Shown here piece after piece: positions 16,972-25,718 of a stretch of 64,000 nt of DNA. The stretch spans positions 326,956 to 390,955 of the forward strand of contig JAVBMV010000008.1 of assembly GCA_031552145.1 (NCBI GenBank). Reading direction: 5' to 3'. Numbering within the stretch: position 1 is the first letter of the stretch; every line of letters starts with the position of its first letter. The notes under the pieces were generated by a model. That model was given only the letters and a program-made list of their open reading frames with translations. It did not search any database and had not been told where the DNA came from. The stretch is from JAVBMV01 sp031552145 (GTDB taxonomy: Bacteria; Myxococcota; Myxococcia; Myxococcales; UBA5297). A program made the translations under genes and the position numbers.

Positions 16972-17658
16972 ATGGCCGCGGAGGGCGGCGTAGCGGTCGA
17001 GCCTGGAAGCCTGAGGCATCAAGTGATGCTGACGGCGCAGAAGTTCAAGAGCAGCTGGGTCGAGCTCGGCTCGCTCTTGGTACGCGTACGGCGCGACGGT
17101 GGATGGCGCGACTGGGGCTTCTCTTCCTTCGAGGAGTACTGCACGAAAGAGCTTCGCCTCAAGCGCCAGACGGCGGAGAAACTGACGGCCTCCTATTCTT
17201 TCCTGACGCGCCACGAGCGAGATTTCGCCGATGCCACCATCCAGCTGCACTCGGAGAGCCCACGCAGCGCGCTCCCCCCGCGCGAGGCCCCTGCCTTCGA
17301 GGTCGTGAGCGTCCTGGCGCGCGCCGAAGAGAGCGGCCAGTTGGGTGAAGAGGACTACCAGGCGCTGCGCGAATCGATCTGGAGCGATGCGCGCCCTCCC
17401 GCTCAGGTCGCCAGGGAGCTCTCGAAGCGCTTCCCGCCGCCTGCTCCGGAGCCCCCCGCTTCCGGCGAGGGGATAGCCCGTTTGGTCCAGTCGGCGAAGC
17501 GGCTCGCCCAGGCGCTCTCCTCCTGCGAGGCGATCCCTTCCGCCATCGCCGAGCGGGCCGAGGCGCTCCATCAGGACCTGCTAGAGCTGACGCACGCTGG
17601 AGCGCGCTCCCACCGACCCACGCTATCGAACAGGCGTTCGACAGGGCGCAGGCAGTAA
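16972..17658 (+). CDS. hypothetical DNA-binding-like protein upstream of clpX
   Basis: The protein has 228 residues from the ATG preceded by GTAGAGGCG. An in-frame GTG at 16951 with GAGGAG upstream is a plausible alternative start. The N-terminal 90 residues form a compact helical domain (FKSSWVELGSLLVRVR, then WGFSSFEEYCTKELRLKRQ). This pattern resembles the helical domains of ParB/DUF3102-like proteins, but the match is weak. The middle is acidic (RAEESGQLGEEDYQALRESI) and the C-terminus basic and Pro-rich. A weak regulatory or nucleoid-associated role is possible. I do not recognise the family. Confidence 0.6.
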   Translation: MAAEGGVAVEPGSLRHQVMLTAQKFKSSWVELGSLLVRVRRDGGWRDWGFSSFEEYCTKELRLKRQTAEKLTASYSFLTRHERDFADATIQLHSESPRSALPPREAPAFEVVSVLARAEESGQLGEEDYQALRESIWSDARPPAQVARELSKRFPPPAPEPPASGEGIARLVQSAKRLAQALSSCEAIPSAIAERAEALHQDLLELTHAGARSHRPTLSNRRSTGRRQ

Positions 17659-17709
17659 GGGTAGAGAGCGGCTGTCGGTAGAATGGCTAAAATGGAGTAG
17701 CTCGATGCA

Positions 17710-17742
17710 CCTCGCCTCACGAAGCGCTACGGAGAGGCGAGG
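17710..17742. promoter_or_regulatory. hairpin in the leader of clpX
   Basis: CCTCGCCTC (17710-17718) and GAGGCGAGG (17734-17742) form a perfect 9-bp stem with a 15-nt loop in the 166-bp gap before clpX. No T-run follows. It could end the preceding transcript or affect clpX leader folding, and the sequence does not decide between these. Confidence 0.4.
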
Positions 17743-17824
17743 CTGAATCCACGAACAGCTGGGAGCCCGGCAGTCGCCTGGACGAGGCTCGAAGCGCGCG
17801 CGCGACACACAACGGAGGAACCGC

Positions 17825-19102
17825 TTGAGCAGAAAGTCCGAGCACTTCCCGAACCTCTCTTGCTCCTTCTGTGGAAAGGGCCAACGCGAGGTCAAGAAAC
17901 TCATCGCTGGCCCGACCGTCTATATCTGCGACGAGTGCATCCGGCTCTGCAATGACATCATCGCGGAGGAGAGTGAGCACGAGCAGAACTTGCCAGCGAT
18001 GGCGCTGCCCACCCCCGCGGAGATCAAGAGCTTCTTGGATGAATACGTCGTTGGGCAACAGGCGGCCAAGAAGGTCCTCTCGGTCGCCGTCTACAATCAC
18101 TACAAACGCATTCATCAGCGGCGTCCGAAGGGGCCCAGGGCGCAAGGGAAGAGCCCTCAAGAAGAGGTAGAGCTGGCAAAATCCAACGTCCTCCTCGTGG
18201 GCCCCACCGGCTCCGGAAAAACGCTCCTTGCCCAGTCGCTGGCGCGCTTCCTCAACGTCCCTTTCACGATCGCCGACGCGACCAGTCTGACCGAGGCGGG
18301 CTATGTGGGCGAGGATGTCGAGAACATCATCCAGAATCTGCTTCATAACGCCGACTACGATGTCGAGAAGTGCAGCCGGGGGATCATCTACGTCGACGAG
18401 ATCGACAAGATCGCCAGGAAGGGGGATACGCCCTCTCCCACCCGGGACGTAGGTGGCGAGGGCGTCCAGCAGGCGCTCCTGAAGATCATCGAAGGCACGA
18501 AGGCCAACGTCACGCCGCGCGGGGGTAAAAAGTATAACCAGCAGGAGTTCATCCAGGTCGACACGACCAAGATCCTCTTCATTTGCGGCGGCGCCTTCCA
18601 TGGAATCGAAGACGCCGTTCGTAGAAGGGTCGGGGTGAAGGGGCTGGGCTTCGGCGCCAAGGTGGAGCGCAAAGAAGAACGCACCCTGGGTGAGCTCCTC
18701 GCGCTGATCGAACCCCAGGATTTGATCAAATATGGAATGATCCCAGAGTTCGTGGGACGGTTGCCGGTAATCACCACCCTCATGGATTTGAGGGAAGACG
18801 ATCTGGTTCGAATCTTGACCGAGCCCAAAAACGCCTTGGTGAAGCAGTACCAGAAGATGTTCGAGATGGAGAAGGTGAAGCTCTCCTTCACCAAAGACTC
18901 TCTGAAAGCGATCGCGCGTGAGGCGATGCGTCGCAACTCCGGCGCGCGCGGACTTCGCGCCATCATGGAGGAGGCGATGCTCGACATCATGTATGACGTG
19001 CCCTATCGCGAGGGCATCAAGGAATGCAAGATCACCGAGGGCGTCATCTTGCGGGACGAAGAGCCACTCCTCTCCTACGAGAAGGAGAAGCGCCTGGGCT
19101 AG
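17825..19102 (+). CDS. clpX: ATP-dependent Clp protease ATP-binding subunit ClpX
   Basis: This 425-residue AAA+ unfoldase delivers substrates to ClpP. The N-terminal zinc-binding domain has Cys13, Cys16, Cys35 and Cys38. The ATPase has Walker A GPTGSGKT and Walker B IIYVDEIDKI, plus sensor regions typical of ClpX. The ClpP-docking loop reads LGF rather than the common IGF. The start is a TTG with GGAGG seven bases upstream, as no ATG lies before the zinc domain. No clpP or tig gene is adjacent. The gene ends 57 bp before a strong inverted-repeat terminator. Confidence 0.96.
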   Translation: MSRKSEHFPNLSCSFCGKGQREVKKLIAGPTVYICDECIRLCNDIIAEESEHEQNLPAMALPTPAEIKSFLDEYVVGQQAAKKVLSVAVYNHYKRIHQRRPKGPRAQGKSPQEEVELAKSNVLLVGPTGSGKTLLAQSLARFLNVPFTIADATSLTEAGYVGEDVENIIQNLLHNADYDVEKCSRGIIYVDEIDKIARKGDTPSPTRDVGGEGVQQALLKIIEGTKANVTPRGGKKYNQQEFIQVDTTKILFICGGAFHGIEDAVRRRVGVKGLGFGAKVERKEERTLGELLALIEPQDLIKYGMIPEFVGRLPVITTLMDLREDDLVRILTEPKNALVKQYQKMFEMEKVKLSFTKDSLKAIAREAMRRNSGARGLRAIMEEAMLDIMYDVPYREGIKECKITEGVILRDEEPLLSYEKEKRLG

Positions 19103-19159
19103 AGCGTGCGGCAGCTCTGCCGCTGCTCCTCTCCGGCGCAGGCCCTTCGATACCGACCC

Positions 19160-19203
19160 AATGAAATGGCCCTCACATCGTTCGATGTGAGGGCCATTTC
19201 ATT
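19160..19203. terminator. bidirectional terminator: perfect 21-bp inverted repeat
   Basis: Two perfectly complementary 21-nt arms (19160-19180 and 19183-19203) are separated by only TT. The arms begin AATGAAAT and end ATTTCATT, so each strand has an A-rich left flank and T-containing right flank. It sits exactly between the converging clpX and vWA-lipoprotein genes, as expected for a shared terminator. Confidence 0.85.
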
Positions 19204-19221
19204 TACCGACGTTGCCGTGCG

Positions 19222-22200
19222 CTAGATCTTGCCGCTGCAGGCCGTCTCGTAGGTGATCTCGACGATCGCACCCGGCATCGGGACTCGCGCCGTCTCGAAG
19301 ACGATCGAGCCACATTCGCTACGGGTCGAATCGTAGCGCCAGACCGGCTCACTACCATCGGTCTCGGGCAGCTCCACGCCAGCCACACTCACCTTGATCT
19401 TCTTGGAGAGGTCGGGATAGGCGGTGAGCTCGAAGGCGTCGCGCGGCTGAAGGATCTTCTTGAAGAGCTTCATCAGCGTCTCGCTCCAATCCTGAGTGCA
19501 GATGTCGCCGAGCTCGCCCTTGAAGTCGGAGATCATCTTCTTCACGCGGGGGTCGCTCGCCGCGGCGGGACCGCCGTCGTAGGTGCAGGTTCCTGGAGAG
19601 AAGACCGGGATGATGCCGTGGTAGAAGAAGCGCTCTGTCGGCTTCAGGCGCTGGAAGAAGATGGCGTACTGGCTCAGCTTGTGTGGCGCCTGGTCGCGGG
19701 CATCGGAGATGGTGACCACGTTGAGGAAGGCGTCGGGGCGCAGGAAGCCCGCGTTATGTGCCCCCTCGCGCGTCATCTCGCTCGAGAGCGCCTGCACGGC
19801 AGGATCGATGAGCCACTCGGTACCGCTGCCCTGTATTCCCATCGAGACCATCGCCGAGAAGAGCCGCTTCTGCTGATCGGCGGGCATCGTCTTCTTCACG
19901 ATGCGCTCCGAAGGCTTGCCCGACATCGGCCAGAAAGCGCCCTCGATGACGCCCGAGCTGCCACCGTTTCCAGCGCCGGGATCGGTCGACACAGCGGCGA
20001 TGTTGTAGTCGATGGTCTGCGTGGCGGCGTAGGCGATGAAGAGCTGGAAGTTGGTGGCCAGCTTCTGCTGATAGATGTCCATCGAGCAGCTATTGTCGAT
20101 CACGAAGAGCAGATCCATCTGGGGCGACGCGTCCTGCTGCGCGCGATCGACCTGTTCGGCCTCGACACTGACCTTTCCGCCGACGGGCAGGAAGAGGGAG
20201 ATCGGTTCACCGCCGTCCTCCACCACCTGAATCTCGACGGTTGTCGTCTCACTGCCGAGCTCTTCGGCGTGATAGACGAGCGACATGCTCGCCTGCTCGC
20301 CTGAGGGCAGCGACTTGTTGGGAGGAGGCTGGCTGACGATCTTGAAGTGCTCCGAGCTCGAATCGGTCAAGAAGATTCGCTTGATGACCACGTTCTTACC
20401 AGTGCACTGGTTGACCATCGTCACGTTGCGGGCGCGTGCGATACAGCCCAACTTCACCGTGCCGAAATCGATCGCCTGCGGCGTAAAGGCAAGGCAGCTC
20501 TTGCCACCGTTACCAACTAGCAATACCGCGTCTTCGGGGGCGCGCGGCCGGTGCAGCTTGATCGCAACCTTGCCCTCATAGCGCCTCTCGTTGGTCGGGG
20601 CAAAGCGCACCCCGATCTTCTTCGTCGTCTTCCCGTCGATGAAAAAGTTCTCCTCGGCACCGGCGACCAGCTTGTAGACGCCCAGCGCCTTCGTCTTTTC
20701 GTCGAGATCGACCGAGTAGATGAGACACTTGGTGTCCACCAGGTTTTTGATGTCGAAATAGTGAATGGGGCTGGTTCGGGTGGGCTCGACGAAGCCAAAG
20801 TCGATCTTGCTCGGCTTGATCTCGACCTCACAAGCATCGAGCTGGATCGCTTCGCCCACCAGCTTCACCACATAGTCGCCCTCGTCCGGATCGTTTGAGT
20901 AGATATGGAGTTCCGCCTCTTTGCGCCCCAAGCTGGCCAACTCGCTGGGCGGCTCGAACATCACCTCGAGCAGCAGAGACTTATTCGCCTCGAGGCCGAC
21001 TGAGTCGGTATAGCCCGAATCCTCGGGAGGCCAGGTCACGATCTTGAAATCGGGGGAGGGCGTTCCATCGGCCAGCTTGATCTCCGGCGCCGTCGCCTTG
21101 GCATTCGAGCAGTCCTTGTCGACACAGAGGCGGAAGCGGAGGTTGTCGAGGTTGGTCCCAGCGACGTTCGTGCCCACGTTGGTGATGACGATCGTCTTGA
21201 CCAGCGACGAGCCAAGGGCCACGGCGTTGAAGTTGAGTTCAGCCGTCGGGGTCGTCTTGATGTCGGGACCGCCGCCGACGCCGTGCAGCTTGATGTTGGC
21301 CGTCGCGATCTTGGCGTCGTCCGTCGTGAGCTGCAGCCCCGCCTCATGAATACCGGTGATGCCAAGGAAGTCGGGCTCGCCGGTGGCATGTTCAGGATTG
21401 TGTCCGGGCCGGAAGGCCAGCCTGTAGGTCACGATAGAGCGATCGGCGGGGACCTCGACCTGCTGGTTGAAGCCCAGCTCTCCCTCGCCGAGCTCGACGC
21501 CATTGGCGGAGACGATCCAGAAGGGCGTATAGGGGCTGATCTTCGTCGATGAAGGCTTGAGGAGATGGATACCCTCGAAGCTGATATTGATCGGCGTGGA
21601 GCCGATGTTCTGGAAGGTGAGCTCCCTGATGGCGATATCGCCCGGGTTCACATAGGAGAACTCGACCGTCTGTTCAAAGATCAGGTTGTACTCGACGCCC
21701 TTACCCACCAGCGTGATCTCGTTGAGATTGCACCAGCTCGGGCCCTTGATCGGCAGGAAGCCCTGATAGGACTCATACGAAGGAGGATTGAAGGCGACGC
21801 CCACGTCGACCGACCCACCCGCGGGCACGGTGAATGGCTGCGCCTGCGCGGCGTCGTGGAGAGAGAAAGCGCCGGAGCCGAGCTCGATCTCACCCAGGTT
21901 CACTTCCCAATCGAGCGAAGAGCCATTGCTGATGGTGAACTTCTTGACGAAGGTGGTCTTCGTCGCCGAGCTGCCAAAGTCGATCTCGCTCTCCTTCTCG
22001 TCGGGCAGCGCGATGCTGCACTTGCCGTCGACAGCCAATCCTTTCAGATTGAGCGTGAGCAGCGGCTTGCCGTTCGAGTCGGTATCGATGAGGAGGGTGT
22101 CGGTCTGCTCCCCAGGGGTGCGCGGCGAGAAGACGATCTTGACCGCCCGGGTCTCGCCCTTGGGCAGCGGAGAGGGGACGGCAAGGTCGACCTGGAAGGG

Positions 22201-22461
22201 GCCCTCCTGGACAAAGCGAGCGTTGAGCACCCGGGCGTCGACATTGCTTCGGTTGGCAATGACAATGGTGATCTCGGAGGAGCTTTCGACCAACGTCTGA
22301 GGAAACTCGAGGGTCGCCTCGACGCTCTCGCTCCCAGCGCTGACGAGCACAGGAGACGAGTCAACCGTCATAGGTGGCGCAGGGTCTCTACAGGACGATG
22401 CGAGAAAAAGGGCACTCACACCCAACACACACATCAACCGCCATCTTGCATGTAGCATCAT
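19222..22461 (-). CDS. large lipoprotein with choice-of-anchor-D/ASH repeats and a vWA domain
   Basis: The protein has 1079 residues from the ATG at 22461 (GTGGAG upstream). A signal peptide ends in LASSC, with probable lipidation at Cys24. Several immunoglobulin-like ASH/choice-of-anchor-D units fill residues 45-770, recognised by recurring IDFGSS, FTISN, FNPP and VGKG motifs. A von Willebrand A domain (about 783-1000) follows, with the MIDAS residues DNSCS (D789, S791, S793). A short beta domain closes the protein. It is probably exported to the outer membrane and binds ligands or partners through a divalent metal. A shorter paralogue lies at 61613-63760. Confidence 0.82.
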   Translation of the reverse strand: MMLHARWRLMCVLGVSALFLASSCRDPAPPMTVDSSPVLVSAGSESVEATLEFPQTLVESSSEITIVIANRSNVDARVLNARFVQEGPFQVDLAVPSPLPKGETRAVKIVFSPRTPGEQTDTLLIDTDSNGKPLLTLNLKGLAVDGKCSIALPDEKESEIDFGSSATKTTFVKKFTISNGSSLDWEVNLGEIELGSGAFSLHDAAQAQPFTVPAGGSVDVGVAFNPPSYESYQGFLPIKGPSWCNLNEITLVGKGVEYNLIFEQTVEFSYVNPGDIAIRELTFQNIGSTPINISFEGIHLLKPSSTKISPYTPFWIVSANGVELGEGELGFNQQVEVPADRSIVTYRLAFRPGHNPEHATGEPDFLGITGIHEAGLQLTTDDAKIATANIKLHGVGGGPDIKTTPTAELNFNAVALGSSLVKTIVITNVGTNVAGTNLDNLRFRLCVDKDCSNAKATAPEIKLADGTPSPDFKIVTWPPEDSGYTDSVGLEANKSLLLEVMFEPPSELASLGRKEAELHIYSNDPDEGDYVVKLVGEAIQLDACEVEIKPSKIDFGFVEPTRTSPIHYFDIKNLVDTKCLIYSVDLDEKTKALGVYKLVAGAEENFFIDGKTTKKIGVRFAPTNERRYEGKVAIKLHRPRAPEDAVLLVGNGGKSCLAFTPQAIDFGTVKLGCIARARNVTMVNQCTGKNVVIKRIFLTDSSSEHFKIVSQPPPNKSLPSGEQASMSLVYHAEELGSETTTVEIQVVEDGGEPISLFLPVGGKVSVEAEQVDRAQQDASPQMDLLFVIDNSCSMDIYQQKLATNFQLFIAYAATQTIDYNIAAVSTDPGAGNGGSSGVIEGAFWPMSGKPSERIVKKTMPADQQKRLFSAMVSMGIQGSGTEWLIDPAVQALSSEMTREGAHNAGFLRPDAFLNVVTISDARDQAPHKLSQYAIFFQRLKPTERFFYHGIIPVFSPGTCTYDGGPAAASDPRVKKMISDFKGELGDICTQDWSETLMKLFKKILQPRDAFELTAYPDLSKKIKVSVAGVELPETDGSEPVWRYDSTRSECGSIVFETARVPMPGAIVEITYETACSGKI

Positions 22462-22549
22462 CACACACTCCACTCAAAGTGCTGCACACGGCCGGCCCAA
22501 CTGTCCCATCTTCCTACATCCCCTAGCGGCGCGCAAGAGCCACCGCCGC

Positions 22550-23290
22550 TCACCTGGGAGCGGCGTCGAGCGGGCCCGCCTCTCTTCGCGGCTCGAGCGC
22601 CTCTAGCAGTAGCCGCTCTATCTCGGCCTGCAATGCCGCGACCGCCGTCCCGCGCGCCTCGCTCGAGTCGGCTGGAGGGGCGATCGGCGCTCCGATCAGG
22701 ACTTTGACCTGTCCTGGAGTCACTCTGAAGGAGTGCTTTGGAAGAATCGACGCCGTGCCCACGACCGCTACTGGAACCAGTTGGTATCCAAGCAGGGCAG
22801 CAGTAGCGGCACAGCCCTTTCTGAAGGGCAGCAGCGCCTCCGAGGTCGAGCGCGTCCCTTCGGGGAAGAAGAGTAGCGATGCCGTGAGGCCGCCGGTGGT
22901 TTTGGCACGGAGCGTCCTCCGAGCCGCCTCGGGATCGCCTCGATCGATCGTGATGGTACCGGCGCCCTCCATGGCTCTACCGAAGAACGGGATCCTTCGG
23001 AGCTCCTTTTTTGCGACGAAGCGCAGTGGGAACGGGAGCGCGCGGACGATGGCGGGGATATCGATGAGGCTCCTGTGGTTTGCCGCGAAGACGTAGGAGC
23101 GCGAAGGATCGAGCCGCTCCGCCCCCTCTACTCTGAGCGTCACGCCACAGGCCCTGTTGACGGCGCGGCTCCAGCCTCGCATCAGCCAAGGGCCTATCCG
23201 AGGATAGAAGAGGCCGCCGAGGATGGCCGCCACGCCGAAGAAGAGAGTCGCAAAGAGTACGCCCGTAATGGCCAAGACCGACCTGAACAC
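22550..23290 (-). CDS. plsC: 1-acyl-sn-glycerol-3-phosphate acyltransferase (PlsC family)
   Basis: This 246-residue protein transfers an acyl chain to the sn-2 position of lysophosphatidate, or to a related lysolipid. The catalytic motif NHRSLIDIP holds His72 and Asp77 (HX4D), and FFPEGTRS (141-148) is the glycerol-phosphate-binding block. A hydrophobic helix at about 5-27 anchors it to the cytoplasmic membrane. The GTG at 23290 is the only sensible start. It lies five bases after the stop of the BtaA-like gene, so the two genes are almost certainly one operon. Confidence 0.88.
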   Translation of the reverse strand: MFRSVLAITGVLFATLFFGVAAILGGLFYPRIGPWLMRGWSRAVNRACGVTLRVEGAERLDPSRSYVFAANHRSLIDIPAIVRALPFPLRFVAKKELRRIPFFGRAMEGAGTITIDRGDPEAARRTLRAKTTGGLTASLLFFPEGTRSTSEALLPFRKGCAATAALLGYQLVPVAVVGTASILPKHSFRVTPGQVKVLIGAPIAPPADSSEARGTAVAALQAEIERLLLEALEPRREAGPLDAAPR

Positions 23291-23294
23291 CGCC

Positions 23295-24392
23295 TCACGC
23301 TCGCTTTCCAACCCGGATGGCCGAATAGAAGAAGCTCCGGTCCATGGCTCCCAGCTCGCGCTCGAGGGCAGGGTCGAAGTCGAGCTGACTGGTCCAGAGT
23401 CTTGGCAGGGGCCGGACGTTATTGAGCTGCCGCACGAGGAGCATTCCGCCGGGCGCCAAGTTGGCCAAGACGGGCTCCGCGAGCTCTTCGGCGCCGCGCT
23501 CATCCGACCAGTCGAGAATATTGGAGAGCTGGATGAGGTGGTACGGGCCGGGATGCTCAGTCAGTATCTGCGCGACGCTTCCGGTGAAGCAGCGCACCTT
23601 CGAGACGTTCTGCGCCAGCGCATCATAGCGCGCATGGAGCAGGTAGTCGGGGAGCGAGAGCTCGGCGTCCAGCTGTCCGTAGCGCCCGCGCACGATGTGA
23701 GAAAGATAGGGGTTCGAGGCTCTGTCGAGCCGCCTGAGCGCCATCTCGAAACGAGCCTGGAAATACCGAGGAAAGCTTCCCGGCGGAGCGTGCTGGAGCG
23801 CCTCGGGACCAAAGAGCGCCGTCAGCAAGTTTTGATGAAAAAAGAGGTCGAAGGAGATCGGCCAGAGTTCCGAACCGAGCAAGCGGCCGAGCTCGACGGA
23901 AGGGGAGTCGAAGAGCGCTGCGAGCTCCTCTCGAGGCATGACGAACGACTCGACGAAGTGGCGCCAGCCCGCGAAGAGGCGCTCGAAGGTGCCCGCGTCG
24001 AAGGCGCCAGCAGCAAAGAAGCCGCGGTTCTCCTTGAAATAGGCGCGATCGGGTTCATCGAGGTGCTCGACGACCTTCGCGAGCAGATTGGCTCTGGAGG
24101 GCGCATCGAACTGAGAGATCCCCGTGGCGCGGCAGAAGTCGCGCCTCGAAAGATGCTTGGCGGCGGCCAACTTGAAGCGGGTCCAACTGGTCTGCGCGGC
24201 ATCGATGTCGGCGCCGATGAGCTCGGCGACGTCGCGCCTGGCGGCAAGCTGCAGCAAGGTGCAGCCTCCAGCCGAGATGGCGAAGAGGCGCTTCTCATCG
24301 CCGGGAATCCACGAGAGCAGGTGCTCTTCGAGGCGAGGATCTTCTCTCTGGACGGAAAACTTTAGCGGAGACCCCAAATTAGGGTTCGGCAT
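23295..24392 (-). CDS. BtaA-like (DUF3419) S-adenosylmethionine:diacylglycerol 3-amino-3-carboxypropyltransferase
   Basis: This 365-residue protein resembles the DUF3419/BtaA family. That family transfers the aminocarboxypropyl group of S-adenosylmethionine to diacylglycerol in betaine-lipid synthesis. Supporting features are the N-terminal EDPRLEEHLL, the SAM-binding-like segment LFAISAGGCTLLQLAARRDV followed by GADIDAAQTSW, and the C-terminal DRSFFYSAIRVGKR. The ATG has AGGAG six bases upstream. A BtaB-type N-methyltransferase is not in the window. The close coupling to plsC supports a lipid role. BtaA activity itself is inference, because DUF3419 also includes uncharacterised members. Confidence 0.72.
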   Translation of the reverse strand: MPNPNLGSPLKFSVQREDPRLEEHLLSWIPGDEKRLFAISAGGCTLLQLAARRDVAELIGADIDAAQTSWTRFKLAAAKHLSRRDFCRATGISQFDAPSRANLLAKVVEHLDEPDRAYFKENRGFFAAGAFDAGTFERLFAGWRHFVESFVMPREELAALFDSPSVELGRLLGSELWPISFDLFFHQNLLTALFGPEALQHAPPGSFPRYFQARFEMALRRLDRASNPYLSHIVRGRYGQLDAELSLPDYLLHARYDALAQNVSKVRCFTGSVAQILTEHPGPYHLIQLSNILDWSDERGAEELAEPVLANLAPGGMLLVRQLNNVRPLPRLWTSQLDFDPALERELGAMDRSFFYSAIRVGKRA

Positions 24393-24528
24393 ATAGACTC
24401 CTGGAGCAGCGGCACGCTCCGGCAGCGGGCCGCTCGAACGGCGCCATCTTCAAGGATCGGCGGGGCCGGAGGCAAGGCGAAGATGCGCGGCGGAAGCGTA
24501 GCGGCCTGACCCGGCCGGCGCAGGAGCA

Positions 24529-24565
24529 ACGTCACCTCTCGATACGTCACATAATGCGCCTTATG
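24529..24565. promoter_or_regulatory. direct repeats plus palindrome in a divergent promoter region
   Basis: Two ACGTCAC repeats (24529-24535 and 24544-24550) are spaced 15 bp start to start. They run into the 16-bp imperfect palindrome CATAATGCGCCTTATG (24550-24565). They lie in the 221-bp gap between the divergent BtaA-like and lipoprotein genes. The layout suggests a regulator-binding site, but no known consensus is matched. Confidence 0.35.
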
Positions 24566-24613
24566 GGCGTCATTTCTCGAGCAGCGGGGTGCTGATTCTG
24601 GCATTCTGAGTCG

Positions 24614-25123
24614 ATGGAATCGACGCCAACCTGGATACAGGCCTCGCTGGGAAACCCACGCCGCGCCGCGCTCGCCGCGCTGCTGCTCGCCACCTCGTGC
24701 ACCTGCGGCGACGGCCCCGCAAAAATCTCGAGTGCACCGAGTGAGCCGACCTCTGCCACGCCCGCGCAGAGAGGATCTCATGGCCCTCGGTTCGGTGCCG
24801 TGGCGCGCGCGAATGGCGCCGAGTTGCCGCTCTTGCCAGATCGCCCAACCGAGGCAGTTCCGACCGAGGCCAGCTTTAGCCTCGAGGTCGATCGCCGCAT
24901 CGAGGGCCTCCAACTCAGGCTCTACGACGAGAACTATCGTCTGGTGCCGTCGTCCGATTCGCTCCTTCTCGATATTTCGTCGACCACTTACCGGCTCACG
25001 CCTTCGGAGCCGCTCGCGGGCGAACGCCGCTTCACGTTGGCGGTCGAGGGGCTCTCCTCCGGGGATGAGCGGAGCCAGGCCGAGGCGCCGCGCTATCGTT
25101 TCCGCACGGCGCCTCGAAAGTAG
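24614..25123 (+). CDS. small putative lipoprotein
   Basis: This 169-residue protein has a signal peptide ending LLLATSC, giving a probable lipidated Cys near residue 29. An Ala/Pro/Ser-rich linker follows, then a single beta-sandwich-like domain (about 85-165; EASFSLEVDRRIEGLQLRLY and YRLTPSEPLAGERRFTLAVE). The start ATG has only a weak ribosome-binding site. It converges on lptE with a 31-bp gap. An overlapping minus-strand frame of 263 codons is a shadow. Function unknown. Confidence 0.65.
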   Translation: MESTPTWIQASLGNPRRAALAALLLATSCTCGDGPAKISSAPSEPTSATPAQRGSHGPRFGAVARANGAELPLLPDRPTEAVPTEASFSLEVDRRIEGLQLRLYDENYRLVPSSDSLLLDISSTTYRLTPSEPLAGERRFTLAVEGLSSGDERSQAEAPRYRFRTAPRK

Positions 25124-25154
25124 CGCCGCGCGCTCCTGCGCTCTGGTCCCCACG

Positions 25155-25718
25155 TCACCAGCGCGTAGTTAGATTCTCGACAGCGCGAGCCATGAGGCTG
25201 CTCGCCAGGCGCCGCAGCGCCAGGGCGCGCTGGGCTTCGGTCCTCGCATAGAGCTCCGCCGAGGCGCTGGGGTTGGCGACATCACTCCTTCCAGGCGAAT
25301 GCTCCTCGCTCCCAACGACCCGCGTCGACGCAACCTCTTCGCCGCCTCTGAAGAGCTTGACGGTCACGGCGGCGCTGACCCGATAGAGCGCTTTGTGCGA
25401 AGCCTCGGCGACACGGCCATCGACCTCGCTGCGGGTCAGTGTCTCGAGCCACGAGGGGGTCGTCAGCTCCTCGATCTCGCCCAACGCCACCAGGTCGGAG
25501 GCCTCGCCCCCCTCCAGCCCTCTTCGTTGGAGCTCCAATCGAAAAGCATCGGTGAACCAGCCCTCGACACCGACCTCGGGGGTCAAGTTTCTAAAGACGG
25601 GCACATAGGCGCTCCGCGCCTCCCCCGGGAGGCTGGAGCGCGAAGCCAACTGGTAGCCGCAGGCGCCAGCCAAAAGGAGCAGCGTCAGCGCCGCGATCTG
25701 CAGCCGCGCGCGCCTCAT
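25155..25718 (-). CDS. lptE: LptE-like LPS-assembly lipoprotein
   Basis: This 187-residue lipoprotein has a good lipobox (LLLLAGAC, Cys20), followed directly by GYQLASRSSLPGEARSAYVP. That is the typical LptE start: the Cys-Gly-Tyr/Phe motif and a beta strand leading to an FRNLT-type segment. LptE plugs LptD in the outer membrane and helps insert lipopolysaccharide. The ATG overlaps the leuS stop codon as ATGA, and a leuS-lptE pair is a common gene order. The length fits the family. Confidence 0.82.
   Translation of the reverse strand: MRRARLQIAALTLLLLAGACGYQLASRSSLPGEARSAYVPVFRNLTPEVGVEGWFTDAFRLELQRRGLEGGEASDLVALGEIEELTTPSWLETLTRSEVDGRVAEASHKALYRVSAAVTVKLFRGGEEVASTRVVGSEEHSPGRSDVANPSASAELYARTEAQRALALRRLASSLMARAVENLTTRW

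Noticed and set aside
24362..25153. 263-codon minus-strand frame overlapping the small lipoprotein gene and the BtaA-like gene start
   Set aside because: It conflicts with a plus-strand gene that has a signal peptide and with the BtaA-like start. It has no motif and its composition is shadow-like.
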